A stretch of DNA of 64,000 bases from Pomphorhynchus laevis. Taxonomy: Eukaryota; Acanthocephala; Palaeacanthocephala; Echinorhynchida; Pomphorhynchidae. The stretch is taken from positions 1-64,000 of the forward strand of contig WNNJ02003383.1 in NCBI GenBank assembly GCA_012934845.2, written 5' to 3'. The notes below the pieces were generated by a model. It was given only the letters and a program-made list of their open reading frames with translations, ran no database searches and was not told the DNA's origin. The stretch's first letter is position 1. Each line of letters begins with the position of its first letter. This document shows positions 11,651 through 23,780 of the stretch, piece after piece. The translations under genes and the position numbers were made by a program.

Positions 11651-14112
11651 ATGGTGAGTAAACCCGAGCCTTTTTCACTGAATATTCTTCAGTGGAATTC
11701 GGGAGGTGCTTCCGCCCTTAGACTTTTATCTGGTAGAGATGCAGATGTTATAGTCCTTCAGGAGACGCGGTCTATCCGTCTCCCCCAGGACATTACTCGA
11801 TTTTTCCCAAAGCACACATATTCCCACTATACTCCGTACATAACCCCACCCCACTTCTCTTCATCTCAAGGACTCTTAACCCTAGTTAAATGCTCCTTAA
11901 GGTCTTCCCTCATATTAAATTACTCTTGTCCAGCCCTCTCGTGTCTAGTAGTGTCACTCGTTAAGAACGGTAAACGCCTCAGTATAGCCAATGTCTACAT
12001 ACGTCCAGGGGAGATTCACAAGAACCGCGACCTCCTGGACGGTATTATTGATAGCGGCTATGACATGATACTTGGAGACTTCAACGACAGAACTGGTCGT
12101 TGGATCAACGCGTCACTTCGCAGAGCTAGGAACGGTTATCTTATTCACAAACCACCGACCCCTACCTTTCATTGCACATCAACAAATTCAATCCTCGACA
12201 TTTTACTGCTTCACTCAAGGTGGTTGCTTAAACCTCTCTGTACGGAGCAGTCGCGCCAACAATTGTCCACCTCTCATGACCTAATTCGCTGGAGAATTGA
12301 GGAAGATACATTGCTTCGAAGGAGGTTTCACTTTGATCCGATCAGAGTAGCCTTCTTCCAGGCGGCTATCCGACTCTTTCCCCGAATAGGAAATCTGAGT
12401 CTGACCGAATTTAATACCTACCTCTCTTCGCAAGCTACCGCGATTCTATCGACTACCTATAAAGGTCGTATATACAATCCCACTCCGACGAAACTCAAGG
12501 TCCTAGCAAAATTACTGAACCTCCCTAATCTCTCTGCTTCCGCCAAACAGGCCCTCTCGAATGAATACTGGAGCACTAGATACAGGTTCCAGCTGAGTAG
12601 GGATAGGACGAGTATCGCTCGCCTTAATCCTTCTCAGTCTTCCTTCTGGAAGATATTCAAGAAGGAGAAGTTTGTTTGCTGGAAGGATAGAGCATTGAGT
12701 TGGATAGGGAATGTAGGCCTTGATAAAGTTTTGGAGGAGTCACTAGCCCTACACAACTATGGAGCCACTCAATCACCTCAACCAATCCCGCCTTGGTGTA
12801 ACTTCAGGAGTAGGGATCTTTCTGTTACGGATATTCTTAACTCCTAGGGTCCACTCCCGGGCACCTCCAAATCCGTCCTTCCACTTTCTTCTCGGATCTG
12901 TCAGCTTTTGACAGCTGATCAGAGAAGAGAGGTGGCCGTAACTATGCTTTTAGCCTCCCCATCCGATGTAGCAGGCATCAATATTAGTAAACGTGTTTTT
13001 ATTCCTAAGAAAAAATCCTGTTCATGTCCTAAAGACCTGCGACCCATTTCGATTCAAAATTCCCTCGTGTCGATTTACGAAAAAGCGCTTGCGCAAAAAA
13101 TTCCGCGACCATTTAAGTAGGCGAAATTTGATCCCTCCAGGTTTTCATGGGTTCGTCAAAGGTCGCTCGGTCCATTCAGCAGTAGGTGAGGTGGAGCAGT
13201 TTTGTCGGGAAAATAGCCATCGCCTAGTTGTGGCTATTTTCCTTGACTTTTCTGCTGCATTTGACCGCATCTCCATTCCTTTTGTGATCTATTCTCTCAG
13301 GTCCCTCGCGTTGCCTGCGAGAATTGTGAACAGGGTGGAGATCCTGCTGTACACCAAACGGTTTTATTATAAAGACGACCCTGATGCGCGTCAGTTTTAC
13401 CCTATTACGGGTGTGCCTCAAGGTTCACCTCTTTCTCCTATCTTATATCTTGCTGCTTCCATTAATCTATTCAAAATATTTAAACGCGAACAACGTCTTG
13501 TGGTGTATGCTGATGACACCACAGCCCTGTTCTCTGGACACAGGTGCAAAGACGTAGTTTCTTACATCAGCCGTTTTTTTAAGATTAAAAGACCAGTTAC
13601 CCAAATCCAATCTTATCTTAAACTCCGCCAAATCGCAGGCGGTTGTCTTTCATGGCACCACTGCAACAAAGAAAAAACTTAAGAGATTAGCACTCTCTGC
13701 ACTCTCCTCCATATTTGCCTCTGAACCACTCCCCACCTTCACAAGTCGAGTAAAATACCTGGGGTTCACCGTTACGGTGAACTGGTCGGCGAAAGCTGAC
13801 CTGGATAGACTTAAACGTATCCTGAAGAAAGCTAGGTGGGCTCTGAAACGGGCTCAGCATCTGTCATTGAAAGGGAAAACCCAGGTGCGCCTTTGGGGTA
13901 CCTGGGCTATCTCGGGATTAGTCTTCTTCTCTAGAGGACGTCCCCCAGAGCAAAGACTAAGGTTCCTGAAGCTCCTCGTCTCTCGTTTACCCAGCATAGT
14001 CCGCACCGATTGGATCCTTCGGGGGGGGGTGAAAGACCCAGGGTGGTTCAGTCGGAAGGCGGCGTGTTGGATCGGTTGGGGGGCTCAGATTCCCATGGAT
14101 TTGAGGCCATAA
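11651..14112 (+). pseudogene. ORF2 of LINE copy C: endonuclease and RT
   Basis: The start MVSKPEPFSLNILQWNS gives the normal endonuclease beginning. Endonuclease landmarks are LQWN (residues 13-16), LQETRS (about 36-41), LGDFNDR (about 140-146) and TSHDLIRW (about 204-211). RT landmarks are RPISIQN near 13035, FLDFSAAFD near 13240, GVPQGSPLSP near 13411 and VYADDTTAL near 13501. No RNase H follows. The C-terminal block ends LDLRP-like at 14110. A TGG-to-TAG change at about 12845 and frame changes near 13115 and 13590 interrupt it. The first 398 codons are intact. Confidence 0.9.
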
Positions 14113-14252
14113 TGTTTTAAAGAAGACTGACATGCAACTTTGAAGATTGTCAATTCATCTCGAAGAAGATTAGATAAAGGCCTGATAGTAACTGTCTTCT
14201 GTTAATGATATTATCCTGCATGTTTATTTTTAATAAAATCTTTATTTATTTA

Positions 14253-14815
14253 TATGAATAATTTTTGTTTTTGATTTCGGCGTTGCTTGTAAAATTAATT
14301 GACAGAATACAATTACCATCTTAACATGTATGATCATGTTAGATATATCGGACGAAGCTAAGGAGAATAAGTCAGCTAGTTTTTCAATGAAATCATTACC
14401 TGTCTTATATTTTAGTAATGAGTATAAATTCGGAATCCAATGAAGCACACAATAGAATGCATCATTGATCATTTCTCTAAATGTGGATTATAGATAAGTG
14501 TTTGATGATATTAAATTCAAGGTTGTTACTTGTACGCTTTTTGAGTATAATGTCTAATGCTTGTTTAACTAATCATGGGTTCTTGCGATTTTTGCGATGT
14601 GCCGGATTGTAATCTGTTCAATGTGATTGACAATTAACACATCCCTTCTTTGATTTTGCAAATTTACACATTTTAGATAGGCCCATCGCATCAACGTTAA
14701 TACGGCAAACATCTACCAAATTAATCATATTTATTCACAGGTCGTTAAGCTGCAATATGGATAGTGTCTTTAGATGAATACAAGATCGAGCATTTATTTA
14801 ATAATAAAATCATAA
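14253..14815 (-). mobile_element. possible N-terminal scrap of the TQG-PLAM RT group
   Basis: A 76-codon minus-strand frame (14242-14472) reads FYCVLHWIPNLYSLLKYKTG and later a VFCQLILQATPKSK string. RTs of the TQG-PLAM group have a similar hydrophobic segment with a short Lys/Ser stretch before the palm. Further upstream, at about 14630-14700, a Lys/Cys-rich stretch follows. The match is weak and could be chance. The rest of the interval shows nothing. Confidence 0.25.
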
Positions 14816-14965
14816 TCATAATTTACTAATTAAATAATAAATAATTATAAATAATTGTTATAAGATTTGATATAACTTATATCAACTTAAAATAAAAAAT
14901 TGAAATTTAAAATAAAAGTAAATTTTTATGAATTGACTAATAAATAACAGACGTTCTTAACCAAA
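14816..14965 (-). repeat. A+T-rich Penelope-associated repeat, partial
   Basis: The interval matches the central part of the repeat at 45660-45800 and 52980-53110, including the block ending tgaattgactaataaataac. The distal motif with aactgagtctacg is not present. The strand given is that of the associated RT. Confidence 0.55.
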
Positions 14966-15049
14966 CTGGCAAGTTATTTGCTAGGATTCTTGAATTAAGG
15001 ATACAGCCTATAGTTTAGGGATAGTTGCAAGAGATACAATGCTGCAATA

Positions 15050-15375
15050 TTGATGATAATGAAGGTATATATCTAGATATGAACATTAACTTAGCATCAA
15101 TTTAAACTACTTTTAATTTAAATCGTAAACATACTTTTGCATGAACATTCGTGCATACCATATAATATAAAATATAATACATTAAATAATGAAATTTTTA
15201 AAAATTAGCATAATATGTAATGATATTGGCTTTCTTCAAAATCATTAAAATAATTTAATAGATGCATATTTTAAACTAGGTTACTATAAAAATAACATCA
15301 AGCAGGAAAATAGTAAAATATATAAATCAGTACAATAATATTAAAAATAAATTTAAAATCATTAGCGGAAAATTT
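15050..15375 (+). mobile_element. Penelope-like RT fragment, copy 2
   Basis: The interval repeats the second half of the fragment at 5934-6150 (YLDMNI, the HEHSCIPYNIKYNT region and ICNDIGFLQNH), then continues past it to a KIVKYIN-like and LSGKF-like end also seen in the minus-strand copy at 53281-53562. It is broken. It stops where an RTE-like fragment begins. Confidence 0.65.
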
Positions 15376-15790
15376 GATGCCTCGATAATTGGAACACACT
15401 CTTCGGTCACCTTTCTTAATTATCGATATCACCACAGTTAGCCACTCACTAGGAACTTTGACCGACAACAATGCAACTTTAAAGATCCGTGTTAGTTACC
15501 TCATGCCTACAACGTCGATAGCATTTAAAGCTTCAGGTCGAATCTCATTTACTCCATAAGACTTGCCATGACGATGGGTTAAACCTCTCTACCACGAACG
15601 ATGACTGGGGACTTGTAAGTATCCCTACATCCGCCTGCCGTCGCATTCCGTTGGTAACTTCCGAATAGTTTAAGGTCAAACCTTGATCCAAAAGTTCAGT
15701 TCCAGTTCCAGAATAGTGAAGAGAAATCACTACGACTATTTCTAGACCAAAGCGAACCATCTCTTCAACTAATTCTGGTTCCTCCCCAGC
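15376..15790 (-). mobile_element. RTE-like LINE scrap
   Basis: On the minus strand, 15376-15560 reads GVNEIRPEALNAIDVVGM, then a stop, then VPSEWLTVVISIIKKGDRR and VCSNYRGI. That is the approach to RT motif 1 as in RTE-type elements. 15590-15780 reads LTLNYSEVTNGMRRQADVGI, which resembles the middle of an APE-type endonuclease. The two parts are joined with the intervening domain missing. Plus-strand DNA to the right ends at a perfect palindrome (15796-15827). Confidence 0.6.
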
Positions 15791-15795
15791 CAGCG

Positions 15796-15827
15796 AGAAT
15801 GCCGAATCACAAGTGATTCGGCATTCT
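15796..15827. repeat. perfect 15-bp palindrome
   Basis: Two 15-bp arms (15796-15810 and 15813-15827) flank two bases, with no mismatch. The related segment downstream (about 15910-15990) occurs inverted at 54360-54415. Like the palindromes at 9694 and 19201, this one lies at the edge of a retroelement fragment. Confidence 0.85.
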
Positions 15828-16395
15828 AGTGATACGTATAAATAACTATGTTTTGCTGATTATATATATTATAGAATTGTATATCAATATTTATACGATT
15901 CACTAGAATACCGAATGATCCAGAAGTCACCATGCGGAAGTGATATGGTGACTGAAAGTCGTGAATCAAAGTCTAGTCTATCAAGCAACACCATTATATA
16001 TATGGTTGACAAGTATTTTGATCCCACACATGCCGAGCGTATAAAACCTTGTAAATCAAATCAGCTAACTGAGTCTACGTATAAAGGTATACTGAGTCTA
16101 AAGGTATACTTTAGAAAACATGATGGAAATAAATGTAAACTCAGCGTAATTCAAAGTAAGGAAGCCGCTATTACATCCGTGCTAGCTGATCTCTAGTTTC
16201 AAGTTGTAATCTTGACAAATATTTGCTATACGAATGATGGCCTGTACAAATGATTACCAGTAAACACATGTTAAGGTGGGCTGGAACATTAATCGCGAAA
16301 GACGCAAAGAAACGTTAAAAACTATCGTGAAGTAATATGTGTTTCACGCATAATACTGCGTTATATCCATGTATATAGAACTTCAAACGATAAGT
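15828..16395. repeat. Penelope-associated repeat segments
   Basis: About 15940-16000 (tggtgactgaaagtcgtgaa and following bases) recurs on the minus strand at 54350-54400. About 16055-16080 carries the aaatcagctaactgagtcta motif. A 93-codon frame (15915-16196) crosses both repeats and is probably not a gene. From 16200 to 16395 I see nothing. Confidence 0.4.
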
Positions 16396-16690
16396 ATGGG
16401 CTCTTAAGCGGGCACAACATCTGTCATTGAAAGGAAATGTTCAGGTGCCTAATGGTGCACCTGGGCAATCTCGGGAATAGTTTTCTTTTGTAGAGGAAGT
16501 CCCCAAGAGCAAATACTAAGGTTTCTCAAGCTCCTCATTTCGCGATTACCTACCATCGTCTGCCGCCTCGACTGGACTCTCAGGTGCTTGAGAGACTATG
16601 AGTGGTTTAACCGGAAGGCGGCGCGTTGGTGTAAGCTGGAGGGCTCTGTCTCTCCAATCCCTTTATAGAAATAATACATACACGTACAAT
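16396..16690 (+). mobile_element. main LINE family copy D, 3' fragment
   Basis: The copy starts abruptly at the bases encoding ALKRAQHLSL and runs through the CFCRGSPQEQ-like and RLPTIV segments to the end of ORF2 at about 16668. All upstream sequence is missing. Copies F and H break within a few bases of the same point. The ORF2 end is divergent and out of frame in places. Confidence 0.75.
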
Positions 16691-19195
16691 GAAGAATTAA
16701 CGATATCCTTTAACTGCTTTTTTGTCTAACCATATTTATCAACGTTATTTTTGTAATTAAGACAATTTTTATTATTATGATAAGCCCTTTTCTATTAAAA
16801 TGCCATTGTATTTGAGTAAAAACCATCGTAGAAGAATATTTCGTAAGACATCTGTGTATGTACAGTATATGTATGCAAACGTTCGTGAGTTTACTGTTGG
16901 ATAAATATAAAAATAATATTTTTTTTCCATTTATCGTGTTCAAACATTAAAGGTATAAAGAAAGAAAAGATCTAAATCATTTATTTGTACCTTTGTAAAT
17001 AATTACATTATTATAATATAATTATAATATATAATTATAATATATTATAATATAATATAATATAATATAAATCAAATATAATTAAAAAATTACACGTAAA
17101 GTGCTAGTGAGGTGCTAGTAAGTGCTAGTAAGCGAGACTATAAAATCGACAGAATACTTTGAACACTACAGTATTAATGAAATAAAATAACATACAAGAA
17201 TATTTGGAAAACCGTTATGAGGCAGCAATATTTTGACGAAAATAAATATGCAACGCAAATGTAAAGAGAAGTGCGCAAATTGAATCAAAACAAATCAAAT
17301 TCTTATCATTAATAGCAAGCTGGGTAATTAGATAAAACTTATAGCAAAGATGCATCATCTGAATGAAAAGGTAAAGTGCCAAACAATACTGCAATGCCTA
17401 AAAGTATTACATTCCCCAATCAAGCAAATTAGATGTGAACAATGTATTAAAGGAAAAATTAAAAATATCATTATATTGTGATGTTCTACGAACTAAACAA
17501 ATATGACATCATAGAGCTGATTATCCATCCAGATTAGATGTGAATGCATGAAATAATAAGTAAATTGATCAAGAGAGACTCACGCAAATTGTAAAACAGA
17601 TGGAATTTTGTGGGCAAGTTAGCAATTTATGGCAGCAATGCGGCTTATTCCCTACTAACAAAAGCTCGACAATGTCAATAAACACGATTAACAACGATGA
17701 CAGCAATATCAGACCATTTTATTAAAGGACGGTCAAGTTAATTACTGAATTAAATCTTAGGCATTGATATAATTCAGATCAGTAGATTGCTAGTCAAAGA
17801 GAGAGGATGGAATTAGAAACTGACTTTAAGATCTGAAAGAAGAATGCGAAAATTTCATACAACACTCAACGACAAATACAAAAATGAAAGCATGGAAGAG
17901 AAGCAGTCGGTATAACATATTTGACGAAATCAAAATTAAGCTGAAAGAATACCGTGATCGAATTAAGTTAAGAGATAATAATTATCTACTAATTATCTAC
18001 ACGACAAAAATAATGCTTGCTCATTTTGACTAGAAAGAATCATGAACAAGATTGACCACATCAGCAATCATAGGATTTTATTCAATCAATCGCCAATACA
18101 AAAGTACACAGAGAGTAAGATACAATATTTCCGGAGAGACAATTAATCAGAAGTGCATATGTACTCGGGAATACAATGGACATTACGTCTTATCACTTTA
18201 TGTGCTGGTGAAGGTGCAGTATAATGTGATATATGAACTAATGGAAAACAATTAGCAAGAACATGAGTAAGAACAAAAATTACAAGCAAGAATCTGAGCC
18301 AGCAAGCTAACAGCAAATTATACAAGACATTGGAAGTTTAAAATGTATTCCGAAATGCATGATTGTATGAAACATTAGTTTTGCTTTGATTTTAAACTGA
18401 CAGATTTTACTTATATTTTTGATAATAACAAAATATTGGTGCTTCTGTTAATTAACAAATTCAATTATACTCGTCATATATATCGCTATTATTGGGTAAT
18501 AATTATTAGTCGCCAGATACTAACAAACGCTATTAAAAAAATAATGTCGAATGTATTCGAATGTTTTATAAAAGTATTAATTATATAAATTGCAAACGCG
18601 ATGTCTCTAGCGATCACTTCGCATAAAATGTATACATTCAAATCAACATACATTATTGACGTATGAGTTTAATATGCCTTAATTTAACATTTACAGTCGA
18701 ACAAAGGCAAATGAAAATTTTGCAGCAGAAAACGAAGTTCAGAAATATATATTATTAGAAAAAAATTATATGATTATTACAATATCCAATTTAGCTTGCC
18801 GAATATACTGCAAACGACAATTCAAAAATCAGCAGTTAGTAATCATTTACAAGCAACGGCCATTTTAGATAAATAGGCTATGTTCAGTAATGCGAGTTCA
18901 AGGTCACAAAAATCAAAATGATGCACATGCAATGCAACAATGCAGTTTGTCAAAGTTGAATATTTTATCGCGGACATTGTAGGGCCAATAATATTTCCTC
19001 AAGCCTAATCTCTAGTAACGATCATATTTTATTTATTGAACATTTTTATCAATAGCTGCCAAGCTTCTATTCATCACGGAGATAGAACAACCGTAATATT
19101 TGAAAGCACCATAATTTTTTGAAATCATATTATTCGAATGCATTTCGTATATTTTAAAAAATTAAACATCGAAATAAATTAATTTTAATTTTAAA
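16691..19195. other. A+T-rich stretch, nothing recognised
   Basis: A simple (TATAA)-type repeat occupies about 17005-17080, and a small three-fold gtgctagtRag repeat lies near 17101-17135. Between 17200 and 18350 the sequence is A-rich on the plus strand, with no frame longer than 67 codons and no motif. I cannot say whether this is host or decayed transposon DNA. Confidence 0.35.
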
Positions 19196-19200
19196 AAATT

Positions 19201-19243
19201 AAACGGCTGATGTCAGAGACGTAGTCTCTGACATCAGCCGTTT
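19201..19243. repeat. perfect 20-bp palindrome at a LINE 5' junction
   Basis: Two 20-bp arms (19201-19220 and 19224-19243) flank the bases gta with no mismatch. The right arm is ordinary ORF2 sequence (compare about 13550-13580 and 40300-40325). The left arm is its inverted copy, placed exactly at the 5' truncation of LINE copy E. A snap-back of the nascent strand would create this. Confidence 0.9.
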
Positions 19244-19895
19244 CTTTTTAAGATTAAAAGATCAGTTACCCATATCCAATCTTATTTTAAACTCAGCTAA
19301 ATCGCAGGCGGTTGTCTTTCATGGCACCACTGCAACAAAGAAAAAACTTAAGAGATTAGCACTCTCTGCACTCTCCTCCATATTTGCCTCTGAACCACTC
19401 CCCACCTTCTCAAGTCGAGTAAAATACCTGGGGTTCACCGTTACGGTGAACTGGTCGGCGAAAGCTGACCTGGATAGACTCAAACGTATCCTGAAGAAAG
19501 CTAGGTGGGCCCTGAAACGGGCCCAGCATCTGTCATTGAAAGGGAAAACCCAGGTGCGCCTTTGGGGTACCTGGGCTATCTCGGGACTAGTCTTCTTCTC
19601 AAGAGGACGTTCCCCAGAGCAAAGGCTAAGGTTTCTTAAGCTCATCGTCTCTCGTTTACCAAGCATAGTCCGCGCCGATTGGATTCTTCAGGGGGTGAAA
19701 GACCCCGGGTGGTTCAGTCGGAAGGCGGCGTGTTGGATCGGTTGGGGGCTCAGATCCCACTGGACCTGAGGCCATGAAAGAGAAAGGGAAGATGAAAAAC
19801 GAAGGAAAATTCTGTCATTTTTTCTGAGTTGGTTATGACCTACCTTTTTTATTCTTGCATGCTATATTTTGGTGTATTTAATAAAGTCTTTATTT
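19224..19895 (+). mobile_element. main LINE family copy E, 5'-truncated
   Basis: It contains the last quarter of ORF2, including KKLKRLALSALSS, the FTVTMNWSAKADLD region and the KDPGWFSRKAACWIGWG end. A 3' UTR and a TTTA-repeat tail end at about 19895. The sequence is very close to copy C, which makes this a young insertion. Its 5' edge is the palindrome at 19201-19243. Confidence 0.85.
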
Positions 19896-20640
19896 ATTTA
19901 TTTATTTAAAGTTGAATCTGTGATTCTACAGGTTGAACAGCCGAGAAGAGTTGAGTACTCAGCTGCACCAATCTGTGACACTTGCCAACTCGTGCACTAA
20001 ATTTAATATATCGATATTAATCAATATGCATTGACAGTAATACATAAATATCTAGTTAAGATATACAATAAATGTATTATCCAATACATATCAAGTTAAG
20101 CTGCAGAATTGTGTATGTTCAACCACAAAGAATTATTTTTGAATATTGTGCAATTAAGAAATTCGTTGAGGGACTAAGGTTACAAAATGACATGACATCA
20201 TAACTATCGAAACTAGAAAAATAAATATGATCTCTTTGCCAAATCGTAAGTGTCCATGCAGTTATTAGGACATTATATGTGAGCCGACTAAACATATCGA
20301 GAGTCAAACATTATCACACATATGCCAAATCAATCTCCAAATGATCTTGATGCTATTTCCGATATATTTCCGTGTATTAATTGCACCGTTCCGTCAAATG
20401 TCTATTCTAAAAAAACATGCATTTTAAGCTAGGTATCCTAGAAACCAAAATTTCGAATATTCCACCGTGATTATCCGATTTTCTAGATGGGACGTCTCAA
20501 CGACTTCTTCGAGTTTAACATACTGAAGAGTATCTTTCTGTATAAAACCGTGTCCAAAGGTCATATTTGTAATTTAAAAAGAGAGATTCTGGTCGCACTT
20601 TGCAAACAATTGTACTAACCGTGCTTATCCAATTTATCGT
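19896..20640. other. no recognised gene
   Basis: A+T-rich sequence between LINE copies E and F. No motif, long frame or structured repeat is visible. The last 150 bases may be very decayed ORF1 sequence of copy F. Confidence 0.3.
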
Positions 20641-20644
20641 GATT

Positions 20645-21600
20645 TTTAAGAATGCACAGTTCCTTCTCATTTGGAGGAGGCTGACATTAACCTTCAGAAA
20701 TCCTCGTTCAAAATGTCTTCGGTCAGGCCAGTCAAGAATAAAGATGGTCGAACAATCCCTATCGCCTTTGCGACTGTGAAGTCTGGTCAAGCTCAATTGC
20801 TTGCTCTTTCCGGAAGTAATCCCTTTTTGGGTTACAACCTAGTTTTCACGATAATTGAAGAGGATCAGTGGACTTATCCACATTGTAACACGTGCCATTT
20901 TTTGGGGGCACTGGTCTTCTACATGTCATAGTCCTCAATGTTGTGGAGTCTGCTCAAAGGCAGATTGTCCATTCCTAATTAAAGGGGAGAGATGTAGCTC
21001 TTCTCCTTTTGTAACAATTGGCATGGGGACAATTCGGCCTGATCCCGGAAATGCTCAAAATTCAAAACATATCGGCTGGACCACCTTGGTCCAGGTTCAG
21101 CACCTAGTACTCATGGGACATTTTCTTCTATTATAGCAGGTGAGGGGAATTCATAGCCGAAGAATTTGGAATCTGATTCCAGGATGTCCAATGAGGGCAT
21201 TTTATGGGCCCTGAAACGGGCTCAACATCTATCATTAAGGGAGAAAACTCAGGTACGCCTCTGGGGTACCTGTGCTATCTTGGGATTAGTCTTCTTTTCT
21301 AGAGGACGTCCCCCTGAGCAAATACAAAGGTTTTTGAAGCTACTCGTCTCCCGTTTGCCCAGCATAGTCCGCCGCGATTGGATCCTTCGGAATTGGTGGT
21401 TCAGTCGTAAGGTGGCGTGTTGGATCGGTTGGAAAGCTCAGATTTCCTCGGATTTGATTATGGTGTGAGAAGACTTAGACAGTGAAGAGATCAAGATTAA
21501 GATCAATGTTCATTTGACCAAATCTGTGTCTAGGTTTTCTGTCTTTCTATTTATCTCGTGTTTGTTTATTAAGAAAATCCTTATTTATTTATTAGAATGC
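20645..21600 (+). mobile_element. main LINE family copy F, internally deleted
   Basis: The middle of ORF1 (SSVRPVKNKDGRTIP, SNPFLGYNLVF) runs into decayed zinc knuckles (YPHCNTCHF, CCGVCSKADC) at 20875-21000. At about 21188 the sequence jumps to the ORF2 segment ALKRAQHLSL and continues to the ORF2 end and a TTTA tail near 21595. So almost all of ORF2 is missing. Knuckle 1 is shifted out of frame by extra T residues in the run at 20899. Confidence 0.8.
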
Positions 21601-21639
21601 ACAGCAACCAAATAAAGCTTTTATTACCTTATTTAAAAA

Positions 21640-22830
21640 CCTGTTTTAAACGCCTTATAATAAGGCAAGACAAGATAAGGATTTTCTTAATAAAAATAAT
21701 ACAAGGGAGTAAATAAATGTCAGTGTCATTTAAAAGAAAAAAGAAAACATGTCGGAGTGTCTTTTTAATGAGTCTTTAGAAGTCTTCTATCTTCATGACC
21801 TCAAATCCAGAGGGATCGGAGCCCCTTGCCAATCCAACAGCCCGCTCTACGACTAAACCACCCAGGGTTTACACCCCCGGAGAGCTTAGTCGAGGCTGAC
21901 TATGCTTAGTATACGGAAGACAAGAAGCTTAAGAAAACCTTGGCCTTTGCTCTGGGGGGACGTCCTCTAGTAAAGAAGACTAATCCAGAGATAGTCCAAG
22001 TACTCCAAAGGCGCACTTGGGTTTTCTCTTTCAATAAAAAATTCTGGACCCGTTTCAATGCCCACTTAGCTTTCTTCAGAATACGTTTAAGTCTATCCAG
22101 GTCAGCTTCCCCCGACCAGTTCACCGTAACGGTGAACTCCAGGTATTTTACTCGACTCGTGAAGATACGGAAGGATTGATTAGTCAAAATAAAGGAGAGG
22201 GCAGAGAGTGCTAATCTCTTAAGTTTTTGCTTTTTTCGCAGGAGCGCCATGGAAGACTACCACCTGCGATTTGGCGGAGTTTAAAATAAGATTGGACCGG
22301 GTTAACTGGTCTTTTAATCTTGAAAGGAATCAGCTGATGTCCGACACTACGTCTTTGCACCTGCGTCAAGAGAACAGGGAACTGGTCTTTTAATCTTAAA
22401 AGGAATCAGCTGATGTCCGAGACTACGTCTTTGTACCTGCGTCAAGAGAACAGGGAACTGGTCTTTTAATCTTAAATGGAATCAGCTGATGTCCGAGACT
22501 ACGTCTTTGCACCTGCGTCAAGAGAACAGGGAACTGGTATCATCAGCCTCTACCACTGACATTGTTCGCGTTTAAATATTTTAAAGAGTTCAATGGAAGC
22601 AGCAAGAAACAAGATAGGAGAAATAGGTGATCATTTGGGAACATCTGTAATAGGGTAGAACTGACGCGCATCGCTTGGTGTACAACGGTATCTCCACCCT
22701 GTTAACAATTCTCGCAGGCAACCCAAGGGACCTGAGAGAAGAGATAATAAAGGGAATAGATGTGCGGTCAAATGCAGCAGAAAAGTAAAGGAAAACAGCC
22801 ACTGCAGGTTAATGACTATTCTCCTGGCAA
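21640..22830 (-). mobile_element. main LINE family copy G, with internal tandem repeat
   Basis: The 3' tail lies near 21640-21700 and the ORF2 C-terminal segment at 21906-22250 (KKQKLKRLALSALS, FTVTVNWSGEADLD). Then come three 76-bp tandem units (22306-22533), followed by RT sequence to about 22830 (VFLYFSAAFDRTSIP, SLRSLGLPARIVNRVEI). The YADD region is altered. The copy is 5'-truncated inside the RT domain. Confidence 0.8.
22306..22533 (-). repeat. three 76-bp tandem units inside LINE copy G
   Basis: Units start at 22306, 22382 and 22458, are 76 bp each and differ by a few substitutions. The unit is normal ORF2 sequence just downstream of the YADD motif. Because 76 is not a multiple of three, each extra unit shifts the frame. 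The duplication is therefore a later event in a dead copy. Confidence 0.9.
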
Positions 22831-22850
22831 GAGGAAGTGCTGGACTGTCT

Positions 22851-22961
22851 GGTGTTGATTCATCATTATGAAAACGTATTTTAAGAATGTTTGAAAACTC
22901 TGTATGGTGTTGATTCATCATTATGGAAACGTATGTTAACAATGTTTGAAAAACTATATAT
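22851..22961 (+). repeat. two-unit tandem repeat
   Basis: Two near-identical units (22851-22905 and 22906-22961) of 55-56 bp each begin ggtgttgattcatcattatg. A third partial start follows at 22962. They lie at the 5' edge of the next RT fragment. Confidence 0.8.
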
Positions 22962-23780
22962 GGCGTTGATTTCACTTGGAAAAAGCATAGCAACAAGCAA
23001 GAAAGAACCAGATGTTTTTATAGCATTTACAGCCAGCCGTCTAGTAGCCCTTGAAAATCAACCGGGAGTATGTCCAAAGGGCATTGGGCAAGTTCCAAGA
23101 AGAATAATATGTAAAGCAATTCATCAGTATACATTCTCAAGTATTCATTGATGAATTGAACAATCAGCTGTGCGCCTGTCATAAACTCGGAGCAGAGTAT
23201 ATTATACATTAGCTAAGAGATAAAATAAGGGAGAATGACATGTATACTAGGTATATACTCTGAAAATACATTTAGTAATCTCAATAGAAAAACTGCTGTA
23301 TTTAATATCGCAAATATTTGCCCTTCGTAAAAATATGTTATCGAAAATATATATGAAATTAAAACAACAATCCGTCAATGGAATTTGTTTGATATCGAAA
23401 GAAGGATTAACTCAGGGGGATCCTCTCGCTATGGTATTTTATGCTCTGCAACAATTCCCATGATACAATATCTGTCGAGTATGTATCCACGACTGATACA
23501 TAAATGGTATCAACAGTGCAGTCATGACGGAAGAACTAAAGGAGATATGGGAACTAATCAAAATATTGGGCCCTCATATGGTATTTACATCAATGAGGCG
23601 AAATTAAAATTATTAATTAGTAAAGTAAATGAGGTACACAACAAGTATTCAAAGCAGAAGCTAGCAAGTTGAACATCACTTCAGAGGCTCTAGTAATTTT
23701 TTGGGTCACCTGAGGTACCGTGGATTTTGAAGAAGTTAAAAAAATAACTAGAATTTCAATGAGCACAGCTCATGTAGATA
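22920..23780 (+). mobile_element. unclassified RT element (TQG-PLAM group), fragment
   Basis: The stretch TASRLVALENQPGVCPKGIG followed by VPRRIICKAI (about 23025-23120) matches the motif 1-2 region of this RT group, whose usual form is a RL-L-KNPG-RPIGIGE string. After a gap the motif B string ISKEGLTQGDPLAMVFYAL lies at 23390-23450. The downstream thumb region (GPSYGIYINEAKLKLLI) follows at 23570-23630. Motif A and the YADD segment are lost or unreadable. It is broken. Confidence 0.65.

Larger units (their letters stand above)
10310..14252 (+). mobile_element. main LINE family copy C, best full-length copy
   Basis: This is the least damaged member: a short 5' leader, ORF1 (10393 to about 11618), ORF2 (11651-14112), a 3' UTR and a tail of TTTAATAAAATC followed by TTTA repeats ending at about 14252. 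Only a handful of frame changes and one stop separate it from an intact element. It lies back to back with copy B, with the two 5' ends less than 60 bp apart. I place it in the I/Jockey supergroup from its ORF1 zinc knuckles and its endonuclease-RT order. Confidence 0.9.

Noticed and set aside
15915-16196. A 93-codon plus-strand frame as a small gene
   Set aside because: It runs across two dispersed repeats, including the aaatcagctaactgagtcta motif, so it is repeat sequence read by chance.
17005-17080. AT-rich tandem words as a replication origin or scaffold attachment site
   Set aside because: Simple TATAA repeats are common in such A+T-rich DNA, and nothing specific supports a function.
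22306-22533. The 76-bp tandem units as a satellite or regulatory array
   Set aside because: The unit is plain LINE ORF2 sequence, and only three copies exist.
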